From Chara braunii (lineage: Eukaryota; Streptophyta; Charophyceae; Charales; Characeae), in the NCBI GenBank assembly GCA_003427395.1, contig BFEA01000199.1, positions 769,167 to 791,768 of the forward strand: a DNA stretch of 22,602 nucleotides. The letters run 5' to 3'. Shown here one piece after another: positions 9,948-20,900 of this stretch. The position numbers and the translations under genes are program-made. The notes below the pieces were generated by a model. It had not been told where the DNA came from and did no database searches. It saw only the letters and a list, made by a program, of their open reading frames with translations. Within the stretch, counting starts at the first letter, position 1, and every line of letters begins with the position of its first letter.

Positions 9948-12437
9948 CCCCCCCCCTCTGCACAGGATATGATCATCCCTAAACCTCACTCTCTCACTCT
10001 ACTGCTAAGCTATGGCACCACCTATCCTCGCTATGTCTACTCTAGCGCACACTCTCACTCTGACTCTTGCTCTCTGTCTGCCTTATTCCAGCGCTAGCAC
10101 TGCAGCAGCAGCGCTCCAGCTTTAAAGCAACACAAGGCAGAATGAAGAACGAGCTGGGGCAGGCCAAGTTTATGTAGTGTTGACTCAGTCTGGCCTGCCT
10201 CCAGTTGCCTCCTCGTAGGGCTGAGATTTCCTGATCTGTGCCTGGACCCAGCGGACCTCGACGACTTCTGGATTGCAATTCTACAAATCTTGGGTGCCCG
10301 AGCGCCCCGAAAAACGGCCTAGATAGGAACTCAAATTCCTTACCGGAAGGGAAGTGAAAGAAAATTTAAGAAATATATGTCCTGTACTTTCTGTAGATCA
10401 AATCCATACGTTCAAAAAAGATCTGAACCTGGGTCCGGACCTGATCTTGTCTGGACCCGTTTGGTCTGGTGTCCAGACCCAACACAAGATTTGGCACATA
10501 GGGGTTGCAGATTGAGTTTGACTCCATAAGACTTTGCACATAGTGATGGTGGATTCTGGTTTGTAGGGAGTGCCACACTCAATATCAGGATGCAAAGAAT
10601 CTCAAGAGTCAAGACCAAGATTCTACAAGTGTGCTTGTGCGGGTACAGGAGAGACGCAAGTCATTCCAATGCTGGGCTACCAACTGGGCCACACTGGCTG
10701 CCCAGGTGGCCCGGCCGGGCAAGGGTCAGGCAAGGTCCCCGCAAATCATCCAGCCGGGCAAGTGGTCCCAGGCCACATTGATGGTCCGGCCGGGCAAGTG
10801 GTCCCAGGCCACATTGATGGCCCCACGGGCAAGTGGTCCCAGGCCACATTGATGGCCCCACGGGCAAGTGGTCCCAGGCCACATTGATGGCCAGACCGGG
10901 CAAGTGGTCCCAGGCCACTCTGGTAGCCTAGTTCCAATGTGATTTCACGGGGATGAATGAAGATGGGAACAGAATCTGGCATGACAAGTGGGACCTTACT
11001 GTTCAGCTTGGAGTTTTGCTTGTGCATCGCTAATGTCTGCTTTCACCTTAGCAGCACTCCTCTCAGCATCGACGAGATTTGCTTGGCAAAGGGTTCCTTT
11101 CCACCTGAGCACCTCTGCCTCCTTGAGCATGGAAGCCTCAGCTTCATTTTTGGCGCTCTGAAACATGTGCCCAACAGCCACGCCAGAGGCCGAATAAGAC
11201 AAAGACAGACCAGAAAAACACGCAAAATGCAAACCTGTCAAATGTGATAAACTGAAAAAAGTCACAGAGCCGAAGCCTCAGTACGTTGCCTTCCTCACTA
11301 TCACGCAGGCTCTGCCTCTTTTTCTCCACACAGCATGCATCCATGGCCTCCTTACACACCATCCCATGGTCAGAAGAATCAAACTGGAAAAAAGCAAACG
11401 GAAAATGCATTGCATCATTTGCATGCCCTTTTCCTGGCAGTTCACGGAGTTTCGCATGCTTCGGGGCTTTGTTCTTGGCATAACACTTGTCTCAATGGGC
11501 CATAGACCTCTCTGGCCAGCCATAGAATTTGTCTGTGACCCATCGGTGCTTGTTAGGACCACGGACGGGCCTACAAATTTCCTTTGTGTTTTGCTGAAGT
11601 GCTGGCGCTGGGATTTGATCCCAGGCGTCCCGGCAGTTGCGCCATGCCAGAATTTGAACCCAGGCCTGAGTTTTAACGTGATGCATGCTTTAGCAGTAGC
11701 TCAGACCACTCCCGTCGTATTTCAGTCCAGCTCAGTCGTTCCCAGCTCAGTCGTTCCACACTGGCAGAACCTTGCCCCTGCCCAGGACAGTAGGACCCAG
11801 TAGCAGGCTTGATGTTTTTGCACTTCGTTGTTATCACAGGCAGAGAAGCAATTCTGACTGTCTGCCATAGCAGCCGAGATATCTGAGACTCCAAACCATA
11901 AAGGTTTGATCAATTTAAGGAAACAAAAAAAGGAAAAGAATATGAAATTATGAATTGCCCCCCTTCTGCCTGGACAACGTTTGAGAAAAGGAGCTTCCAG
12001 CTACTCAGACAATATGGAGTGTGGGTGATCTGGAAGAGAAGATGCCAACTAACGATCGACAATACACAGCTACCCATACAAGAAGCCCAGGAGACATCCG
12101 AGCACAATGGAGCAGCACGAGAAGTAAGATCGAGCACAATCAAGAAAGTGCTCAGGAATACATCAAAACATTCTCTCAACTCGTCCTTGGGCAGGGGACG
12201 GTGGCAACGATACAGGACCACAGAATACGATTTATATGGGGGCAGGTGGCAAGCAACTCCAGGGATCAGGAAGGAGGCGGTAGCAGTCGGGGATCGGAAC
12301 TGAGTTCAGGGAATCGGTAAGAGGGGAAGGGGCAAGGAGGGTTTAGGGTTTACGGGGAGTATCTGTATTAAGCAGGTCACGAGGTAGGCAGGATGCATTC
12401 CTCGGTCGGAATCCTCGCTGTCCTTTGGGACATCCGT

Positions 12438-12469
<32 letters not shown>

Positions 12470-14571
12470 GTCCCCTGCGCAAGGATGACACGCATAAATC
12501 GAGAAATGGTCGAAGTTTTTTTCGTCGCTCTTCCCCGTGTGAGCGGGTCTGCTGGCTTTTACTGATCTCGAAAAGGATGCATTCCTCGCTTCTCATTTAG
12601 GTTAAGCCAGTTCAGCTTTAACCAGACCAACATTCAATGCGACACTGGACCCGGTTTCCAGCCAAGCCGAAGCTGAGTGAGGAGACAAAATTTTTTAGGA
12701 GAGAGACGGGGGATTACTGGGCAGCCTGTCGGGATAGCAGGCCCAGAAGCATGGTAGAAGCATGGTAGACGTAGGACAAGCTCCTTTTCCCAGTCGAACT
12801 TTTTGAGGAATCATGCACTAAAGGGACGCTGGACACAGTTTCCAGCCAAACCTAAGCTGAGTAATGGCCTCAGTACACCGGGTTGAGATGTGGAGGGATT
12901 CACGGCCTCCTTTCGTGACTTGAAAAAAAAAAAAAAAAAAAAAAAAAAAGGCTATGAACTTAGTACGAAGTCATGAACCTCAATTGCAGTTCTAGTTGTT
13001 ATACGTTGATGGGTGTGGCTGGGCGCCCTGGTGGGCATATTTTTGAGAAACTTTCCGTATCTGTTTGATGTGGAAAAGTGATTATTCATCAGATGACCAT
13101 CCATGAAACATGATGATGTCTGATTGAAGTTCAAAGTAAGCACAATCTTAAGAATGGGTCAGAGGAAGGGTAGCATATGGGCCATTAACTTTTCTCCTAC
13201 CAATGATTAGCCTCTTGCCTATGGAAGAGGCCCATAGTAACCTATGAGTGATAACCAAGAGCCTGACTTCAGTGGGCCACAGAATTTACATGCGACCGCC
13301 AATCGGTGGTTGCAGGTAGAGCAAGAGTAAGGCTCTTGGCACAACTTCCCTGGACAGTTCCCGAACCAACACAGTTTTTCTAATGGCCAATGGACTCTAA
13401 GAAAAGTGAGGAGCAACAGTTCAGATTCAAGCGTTAGAGTGGATCTAGTGCATAGATAGACCGTCAAGAAAAGCAGAACTACATTCTTCTCATGGTTACA
13501 CTAGACACGAACCCGAGCACCATCCAGACTTGACCTGGACCTGGGTGTGGATGCCATCCAGACATTCCAACTGATCCAGACATTCGAACTGATCCAGACA
13601 AGGAGGTGGCTTAAAAAATATATATATGATTATCTTCTTTCCGTCAGTTTCTGATTGTCCTTCTTGGATTTGGTTATGGATTTCACAAGGACCCTCAAAT
13701 CCACATGGCTATGCGGCTGTCAAGATCGTAACTCTGATTCTTCTATTGGTCATAATTTGTTACCAGTCCAGGCCATGTTTGGGACCAATGGTTCAGATCA
13801 AGGGTTAGGACAGACCTGGTGTCTACACAGATCGTCCGACGGTCCAGGCATACCAATCTAGGCCATGTGCTCACCTGGATCGCCAACCAGTTACACTTGT
13901 CCTGAACTTCACACGTCAGCCAGGGCAGTCGACGGTAACCGACACAGAGCCAGGAACCTGGGGGACTTGCTAGACCTATGAGAGAACTGGGGGCATGACT
14001 TCACAGCTGATTGTTGCGATGTAAAATAGCGATACTGACAAAGTCACAGCAACGGAGTAGGGTTACACTGGAATAAGTTCGAGAGTACAGGCTCGATGGA
14101 CATCATCATGCTAATGAACCGACACTCTATCCTACCACTAGATGAGCCAAATATCAGAGTGCTGGAGCTGGAAGTGCATGCAGACAGAGGTAGAGGTCAC
14201 AGTCCACAGAAGGAAAAGTCCAGAGCAGCCCCTGTTTTTTTTTTTTTTTTTTTTTTTTTTTTCCTATTCTTGAGAAAGAAACTCGGAAGTTTGAAGTCCA
14301 AAGCAGCTCTTGGGGAATAGTTCTACACATCAATGGCACCATAGCTTCTGCAAATCCACAGTGGGATTGCAGAATATCAATGGCCTAAATCTAGTGCGAT
14401 GTACCTTTGCAAAAGTTTGCATAGATGCAAACAATCAGGTGGGGAATCTGACGAAGAGAATACAAACGGGTCATTTTCACCGAGGTAGAAGTAATGCAGT
14501 GCACCTTGGCAAAGAGAGAATCAACATGGATCTTTTCCTCGGGTCAGCTACGGAGTACAGATTACCGCCGC

Positions 14572-14651
<80 letters not shown>

Positions 14652-14772
14652 CTTTTTCCTCATGGAAACAGTCCCTTGTTCTAGAAAACATTGACTGGTC
14701 GGAACAGGAAGAACACACTGCAAGGGCATCCGCCTTGAGATATCATCAATGAGCTGACCGGCCCCAGGTAAT

Positions 14773-14863
<91 letters not shown>

Positions 14864-14864
14864 N

Positions 14865-14947
<83 letters not shown>

Positions 14948-17909
14948 TTTTTCCTTATGGAAACAGTCCCTTGACTGGTCGGAACAGGAAGAACACACTG
15001 CAAGGGCATCCGCCTTGAGATATCATCATTGAACTGACCAGCCCCAGATAAGAATTATTATTTTATTCTTCTGTTCTCTCGGTTCCATCTGGATTTGAAC
15101 TCAGGACTGTATTTCAACAGCTGATAATGGGTCTACCGACTGAGCTAGGAAGAACATACTGCTATCCCCGCTGCACGATTGAGTGGTACACAAGTTGGAG
15201 GTATAAAAAGAACATATGACAACACCGTTGCTCCTCTTGATAAACAGATCACCGGTTCAAAACTTCAAGTCCTATTGGATATGATTAATACAATACCAAA
15301 AGGGGCATTTCCCCTTAAACCACCAGTACTCCCGAACCTATCTTGTCAACCTGGTGTTTTCACCAGCACTGACCTTCCCATCCTCAATGGTTAGGCCTAC
15401 CTGGTCACAACAAGGAGGGGCAATTGTGTGAATTGAGTTTGGGACTTTGGAGTCTTTGGACTAAAACTGTTTGGCAGGCAAAACACTTTCGCTTGATGTT
15501 CCAAATATTTTTCTCTAACCTTATATCCAACATTGTTTCCGGAATTTGTCGTTGGAGGAGATGAGAATGAAAAATGGCCAAACCTGGAGCACTCAAACTT
15601 CTGCTCCCTATCCCCGCCCACCCCCCTTGCACCCAGTAGGCCAAACTTGCCTCCGGCTTCCACTCATTCTAGCAAGTGCCCTGTTTGCCATCAGGAGCAT
15701 TGGTGATTTAAAAGGCAAAAAAAAAGGGGAGAACATACTGGTGGACGGAAGGCCAAGATCGCATCCATGTCAATACCTCCAGTCCATCTTTGTCTTTCTC
15801 CACCATCTTAACGCGGTGCACCATTCCAACATGAATCTCACTCAACTCCTCCAACCTGTCCAATGAAGAAAGGAAATACAGTGCTCGTCAAATTCCACGG
15901 AACTGCACAGCTAAGCACCCTGGCAACATAAGCGAAAAACACAGTCGTGCTGGGATCCTGACAGCTGAAACCCCTGCTTTGCTGGTACAAGATATGGAAG
16001 TGAGAATAACAACGGATAGGGCATGTCCTTCCTGACAGCCGTTAAAATTGGAATGACGCAGAGAAGGTTAGCATGGCCCCTGTGCGAGGATGACACACAT
16101 AAATCGCAAAAGAAGGAATGGATAGGGCACCATCAGAGCTGCGCATGATGTTGAGGGGGGCGGCGGTGACTTGGTGGACGAGAAAGACAGTGAGGAGGAT
16201 AATGATAACAGCAAAATGGATGCCCACAACCACAAGGACCAGCCAGCAACAAGACGAGGATAAGGCAAGGATCGGATACAGCACGTGGACCAAAATCAGG
16301 AGAATTACCAGGGCAAGGGTTGGGCAAATAAGCGGGGTGAGCATGAGAGTGCTTGGAACGAAGAGGTAGCTAAGAGTGGCAAAGACAGTGGGGATGATCA
16401 CAGCCATTAGGAAAAAGTACATAGGGGAAGACAATGGCAAGAATAACTGGATAGGGGTGAGCATGAAGGCAGAGACGGGTGGGGACAGGGGATGGCGGAC
16501 GTGACAGGGGCAGGGGTAGGGATGGGAAGAGGATGGTAATAAGGACGGGGATAGGGGGCAGAAATGGACAGGGGCAGGAATGGGCATGGTGATGTGGAGG
16601 GAGGCCAAGGTCAGAAAGGGACAGAGACATGACAGAGACAGAGATGGGGGCGTGGATGGAGGCAGGGATAGGAACAGTCACAGTAACAACGACGACGAAA
16701 AGGGGATGGGTAGGGATTGCAGCCCGAACGAATTTGGCACCTTGGCCTTGGGTCAGGAACGCCACAAAGTTGGGAATTAAGACGTCAACGACACGGATAA
16801 GCAAAGGGACAAGAACAAGGGCATGCATGGTGACATGCGAAGGGATGCGGACATGGACATGAGCAGGGACAAAAACCAGGCAAAGACTAAGATGCAGAAA
16901 AAGGCAATGACAAAGATGAAGATGGGCAAGGGCAGTATAAGGCTAAGGCCAAGGGTGAGGACAAAGGCTACATCAAATGCAAAGGCGAGAGGAAAGGAAA
17001 AGACAGTGCTGAGGGAAAGGCCAGGGACAGGGCTAAGACCGGGCTGAGGACCATGACAAGGGCAAGGGCAAGGGCAAGGGCAAGGACAAGGGCACCATGA
17101 GGGATAGGGCTACGAGAAGGACGAGGATGAGGCCGATGAGGGAACACACAAGAAGAGGCGGGCAAAGGTGAGGATGAGTACACAAGAAGACTAGGGCAAG
17201 GACCAGGGCAAGGATCAGGCCCAAGACAAGAATGAGGACGACGATGAGAAAGACAATGTGGATAACATCACGAGCACATGCACATGCACAAACATCAGCA
17301 TGATCGAGGACAAGAATAAGAATATACATGTGTTATGAGCACAAGAGCACAAGCACAGCCACAAGCACAAGCATATGAGCACAAGGACAAGCACAAGCAT
17401 TAGCATGAGCCACAAGCACAAGCATATGAGCACAAGGACAAGCACACGCATTAGCATGAGGACAAGCACAGGGATGTTCATAGAACAAGTTCAGAGATGT
17501 TCATGAGGAAAAACACAAGGATGAGAAGAAGGTGGACAACAACACAGGCGAGCAGAGGCCAAGTACAAGCACAAGGCATGAGGATGAGCACACGCATGAG
17601 GAAAAGAACACAAATGAAGGCAGGGGCAAACAGCTATGAACAAGGATGGGATGGCTACAACAACAAGAACAAGGACCAGAGCAGGATCAGGAAGAGGGCA
17701 AGGAAGAGACTGAGGTCGGGGCCGGGGCCACACCCGGGGCTGAGGATGGGGACGGAGACGGAGACAAGATGGAGACGGAGACGGAGACGGAGACGGTGAC
17801 GGAGACGGTGACGGCGACGGCGACGGCGACGGAGACGGAGACGGGGGCGGGGGCGGGGACGGAGACGGAGACGGGGACGGGGACGGGGACGGGGACGGGG
17901 ACGGGGACA

Positions 17910-17942
<33 letters not shown>

Positions 17943-20900
17943 ACGGGGACGGGGACGATAACGGGGACAGGGATGGGGATGGGAATGGGGATAGGGACAA
18001 AGAGGAGAACCAAAACGATGCAGAGGAAGAAAGGTGGAGAGCAGGAAGAATCCTGTTGTAATCTCAGCCCTTACCTCTTTGCTCCTGCTTCAATTTGCTC
18101 CACATACTTATTTGTACCGATTATATCTTCCAGATATTCTAGAAGCCCTTCATCATTTGGCCCTTGGGATTTGGGCTTCATCATGGAGATCTGCTCCACC
18201 TCCCCCTGACTTACAGAAACCAGTAAACAGGCACAGAAGCAGTACAAAAAAGGAAAGTGAGGAAAGCAGGCATTGATGATTATCGCACCTCCTCCCTGGA
18301 CTCCGGACCACCTCCACTCCCATAGTATGGAGCTAGCCAGGGCTCCAGAAGACAGCAGTCCTGCTCTCATTCATCCTTGTGAGCTTTTCGATCATTTGGC
18401 TGTGCAGCATTTCGTGGCTGGCTGTCCGGCTGTTTGGCTATTTGGTGTTTAGCATTTCACCATTTGGCTGGTCAGCTGAGATAAGACTTCCCATATGATC
18501 TATTCTGGGGGTATTATCCTTTGATCAGGCCTCAGCAAGTCTGGGGGTTACAATGGCTTATGCTTTACCCTGCAGTACCAGTCCATGAATAGTTGGTCCA
18601 TAGACGCAAAGGAAGTCTTAGAACAGAGGCTTCCCAACTGTGCGGGATGTGCGAATTGCGAGTCGAGGAGTCCTCGATTCACTGTTTTGTGGAATGCCAG
18701 CACACTGACAGACTTTGGCCAAGGTATGGGGAAGACCTTTGGGTTTTCTTTTTTTTTTGCGTCGTTTTTGTTTTCAGAGTTTCAGATGTAGAAGCAAATT
18801 GTCAAAATTTATAACCAACCATATCTTCAGTAATCTGTAAACCAAGTTTAACCAACAAAATATTTTCCGTTATGAACTTGTGCATAGTAACCGACACATT
18901 TAGGCAAGAGCCTGGCTGTGCCAGCAACCGGCCGGTTGGACCCCTGATGGCCCAACCAGAATTCCGGCTGAGCCCAAAAGTGGGTCAATTTTTTTTTATT
19001 TTTTTTTTGTTGAAAACATGGTTGGACCAGGGCTGGGCCGGCAACCGGCCGGTTCAGCTTGCCCGGTTGAACCGGAGCCGGACCAGCCCCGGGGGGGTGA
19101 ACCGGGAAACCGGTTTTCAAAAAATAAAGCCTAATTCTCTTTTCTTTTTTTTTTTTTTTGCCAGATTCTGACTGCGCTCTTCAAGAGCTGTCGAAATCCG
19201 TAATAAAATTTGTAAGGTCCAATTTTTTTTGTGGGGTGCCCCAGGGGTAGATGGGGATATTATTGGGATATTCACGGAGGTGTCACTTTCAGGGGAAGGG
19301 GTCAAGTAAGCAATATTACTGCAATATTACTTATTCGACCCCCCGTGGCCCACGGACTTCAATTCAGTAGCAGAAGGCACTCTGGACTATGCCAACGGCC
19401 GTCGGAGTCCTGCAGCCTGAATGAGATGCAATAGAAGTGGATCTTTGCCAAAACTTATACCTTTTCCAGAGTATAGCTCGACGGCCGAAAAGTTATGGGT
19501 GCAGGTTTCAGCTCGTGCAGGCAGAGCGTTTTCTGTTTGTCTTTTTTGTTTTAAATACAGAGTGTTTTCTGTTGTTTTTTTGTTTTAAATACGCTGGGTC
19601 ATCCTCAGTCCGAAAGTATCTCGCCTGCTAGTCTGTCCAGATACATGTAGTGGAGCCACGTGCATTCTAGATAGATTGACAGAAAATATAGCTTAGGTCC
19701 ATTCTTGGGCTTGCACCTCAGACAGAGCCGAAACCCAAACCGATAACTCTTCCCCCAGAGCTTAGTGATGTTGCAGACGCATATAATCTCAGGAGATCCA
19801 CTGCTCTTCCATAGTAATTCCTTCGTGGCTGAGGATGGACGAGTATGTCATGCCAATGATAACTGGTCCGTGGTCTGTCGGACCACACTATGCCAAATCA
19901 AAATGTGGGGCCTGGTGGCCCCCCAATTTTTGAGAAAACGCGCGTGGCGGTCCTTTGCCGCTGATCTGCAAAGATAAGCGGCGGAGATTCTCCGCTCGTT
20001 GTTTCCTAGAAGTGGGGCCCAAAAAGGCCCTTTTTTTTTTTTTTTGGAGCCCGCGGCCTCGTGGGGGCTGGGCAGTCGTGGGGATACCTGTCACTGCCTG
20101 GTACCCCCCGTCCAGCCTAATGCGCTGGATTCAACCGGGGGTCTGCCGGGTCGGTCGACCGGCCGGTCCGACCGGCAGGCTCCCGGGTGGGGAAGGGGCN
20201 CCCGGTCCAACCGGGGACCAGCCCTGGGTTGGACTGCACTCACCGAGATCTCCCCGAATTCGCAAAGAAAACTTTGAACAGAGAAGTTTTGTTTGGGGGG
20301 ATGGGGGGTTGGGGTGGGGGTGGGGGGTATTTCAGGGGTTGCGGGTCGGGGATTGGGGGGTTTATGGTGAGGGTGTTACTGGTGGGGTTTCAGCAAGCAC
20401 GGGCTTCAACATTGACAACAACGTGCCTGGCTTTCTGCAAACGTTAACCTTCCGCCCAAAACTTTGAAAAGGGGGCTGGGGGTGTTAGTGTTAGGGGGTG
20501 CGTGTCACTGCTGTCTGGTCCAAGTTGGCCTCGATACTGGTAGGGTGATGGTCCTGACTGCTGGTCACACTGAGGTAGGATAGTAGGGATAGGGGGTGCG
20601 CTGGGCGCATTAATGTGGGGAAGGGTAGGGAAGGTGGCCTATCCTGTCAGGACAACCACCGGCTGGTGCTGGCAGCAATCACCATGGATCTAGTCCTTGG
20701 CCTCAACAACACCCTGGGCTTTCAAAAAAATAAAAAATAAGAAAAAAGGGGCGCTACGGCCAACCGGGCAGGAACCGGCCCGGTCGACCGGTCCGGTTCC
20801 AGTTGGGGGAGGGCCCCCCCGTCCTACCGGGTTTGCAGCACTGGGCAAGAGTCCTTTTCCATCCTGACAGCAACGGACAGAACGGACCAGATTTCATCTG

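Larger units (their letters stand above)
9639..10999 (-). other. SMC4 intron, 1361 bp
   Basis: It contains a (CT)n array (about 9864-9943), a GTCCGGACC-type patch (10425-10490) and an hAT-like MITE with a perfect TSD (10672-10931). The stretch 9960-10420 holds nothing I recognise. Confidence 0.85.
11158..15776 (-). other. SMC4 intron, 4619 bp
   Basis: The longest complete intron here. It contains a tRNA-like pair, a possible gag relic, a U6 retrocopy, paired TGGAC..GTTTCCAG motifs, a 27-base A run (12923-12949), a T run (about 14235-14262), a (CT)n-linked duplication and a minus-strand tRNA-like head. The stretches 12950-13500 and 13610-14230 have nothing I can identify, and 15190-15776 little apart from an isolated TTAAACCACCAGTAC (about 15316-15330) resembling the TTAA-type MITE ends. 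Confidence 0.85.
15856..18074 (-). other. SMC4 intron, 2219 bp
   Basis: It contains a truncated U6 retrocopy and then about 1.9 kb of purine-rich, hexamer-based satellite. Long apparent frames on both strands here (Ser/Pro, Val/Pro or Thr/Gly repeats) are by-products of the repeats. Confidence 0.85.

Noticed and set aside
12420-12522. Functional U6 snRNA gene
   Set aside because: It has a TSD, a chimeric 3' part, internal substitutions and no visible TATA box or plant upstream element.
16042-16828. Long minus-strand frames of 188 and 152 codons
   Set aside because: They lie over the purine-rich satellite and a U6 retrocopy. Their Leu/Ile/Pro-rich content follows from the repeat composition.
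17491-18209. Ser-Pro, Val-Pro and Thr-Gly repeat frames on both strands
   Set aside because: They are direct translations of the GGRGAC hexamer array. All frames stay open because the unit has no stop, so they are not evidence of a protein.
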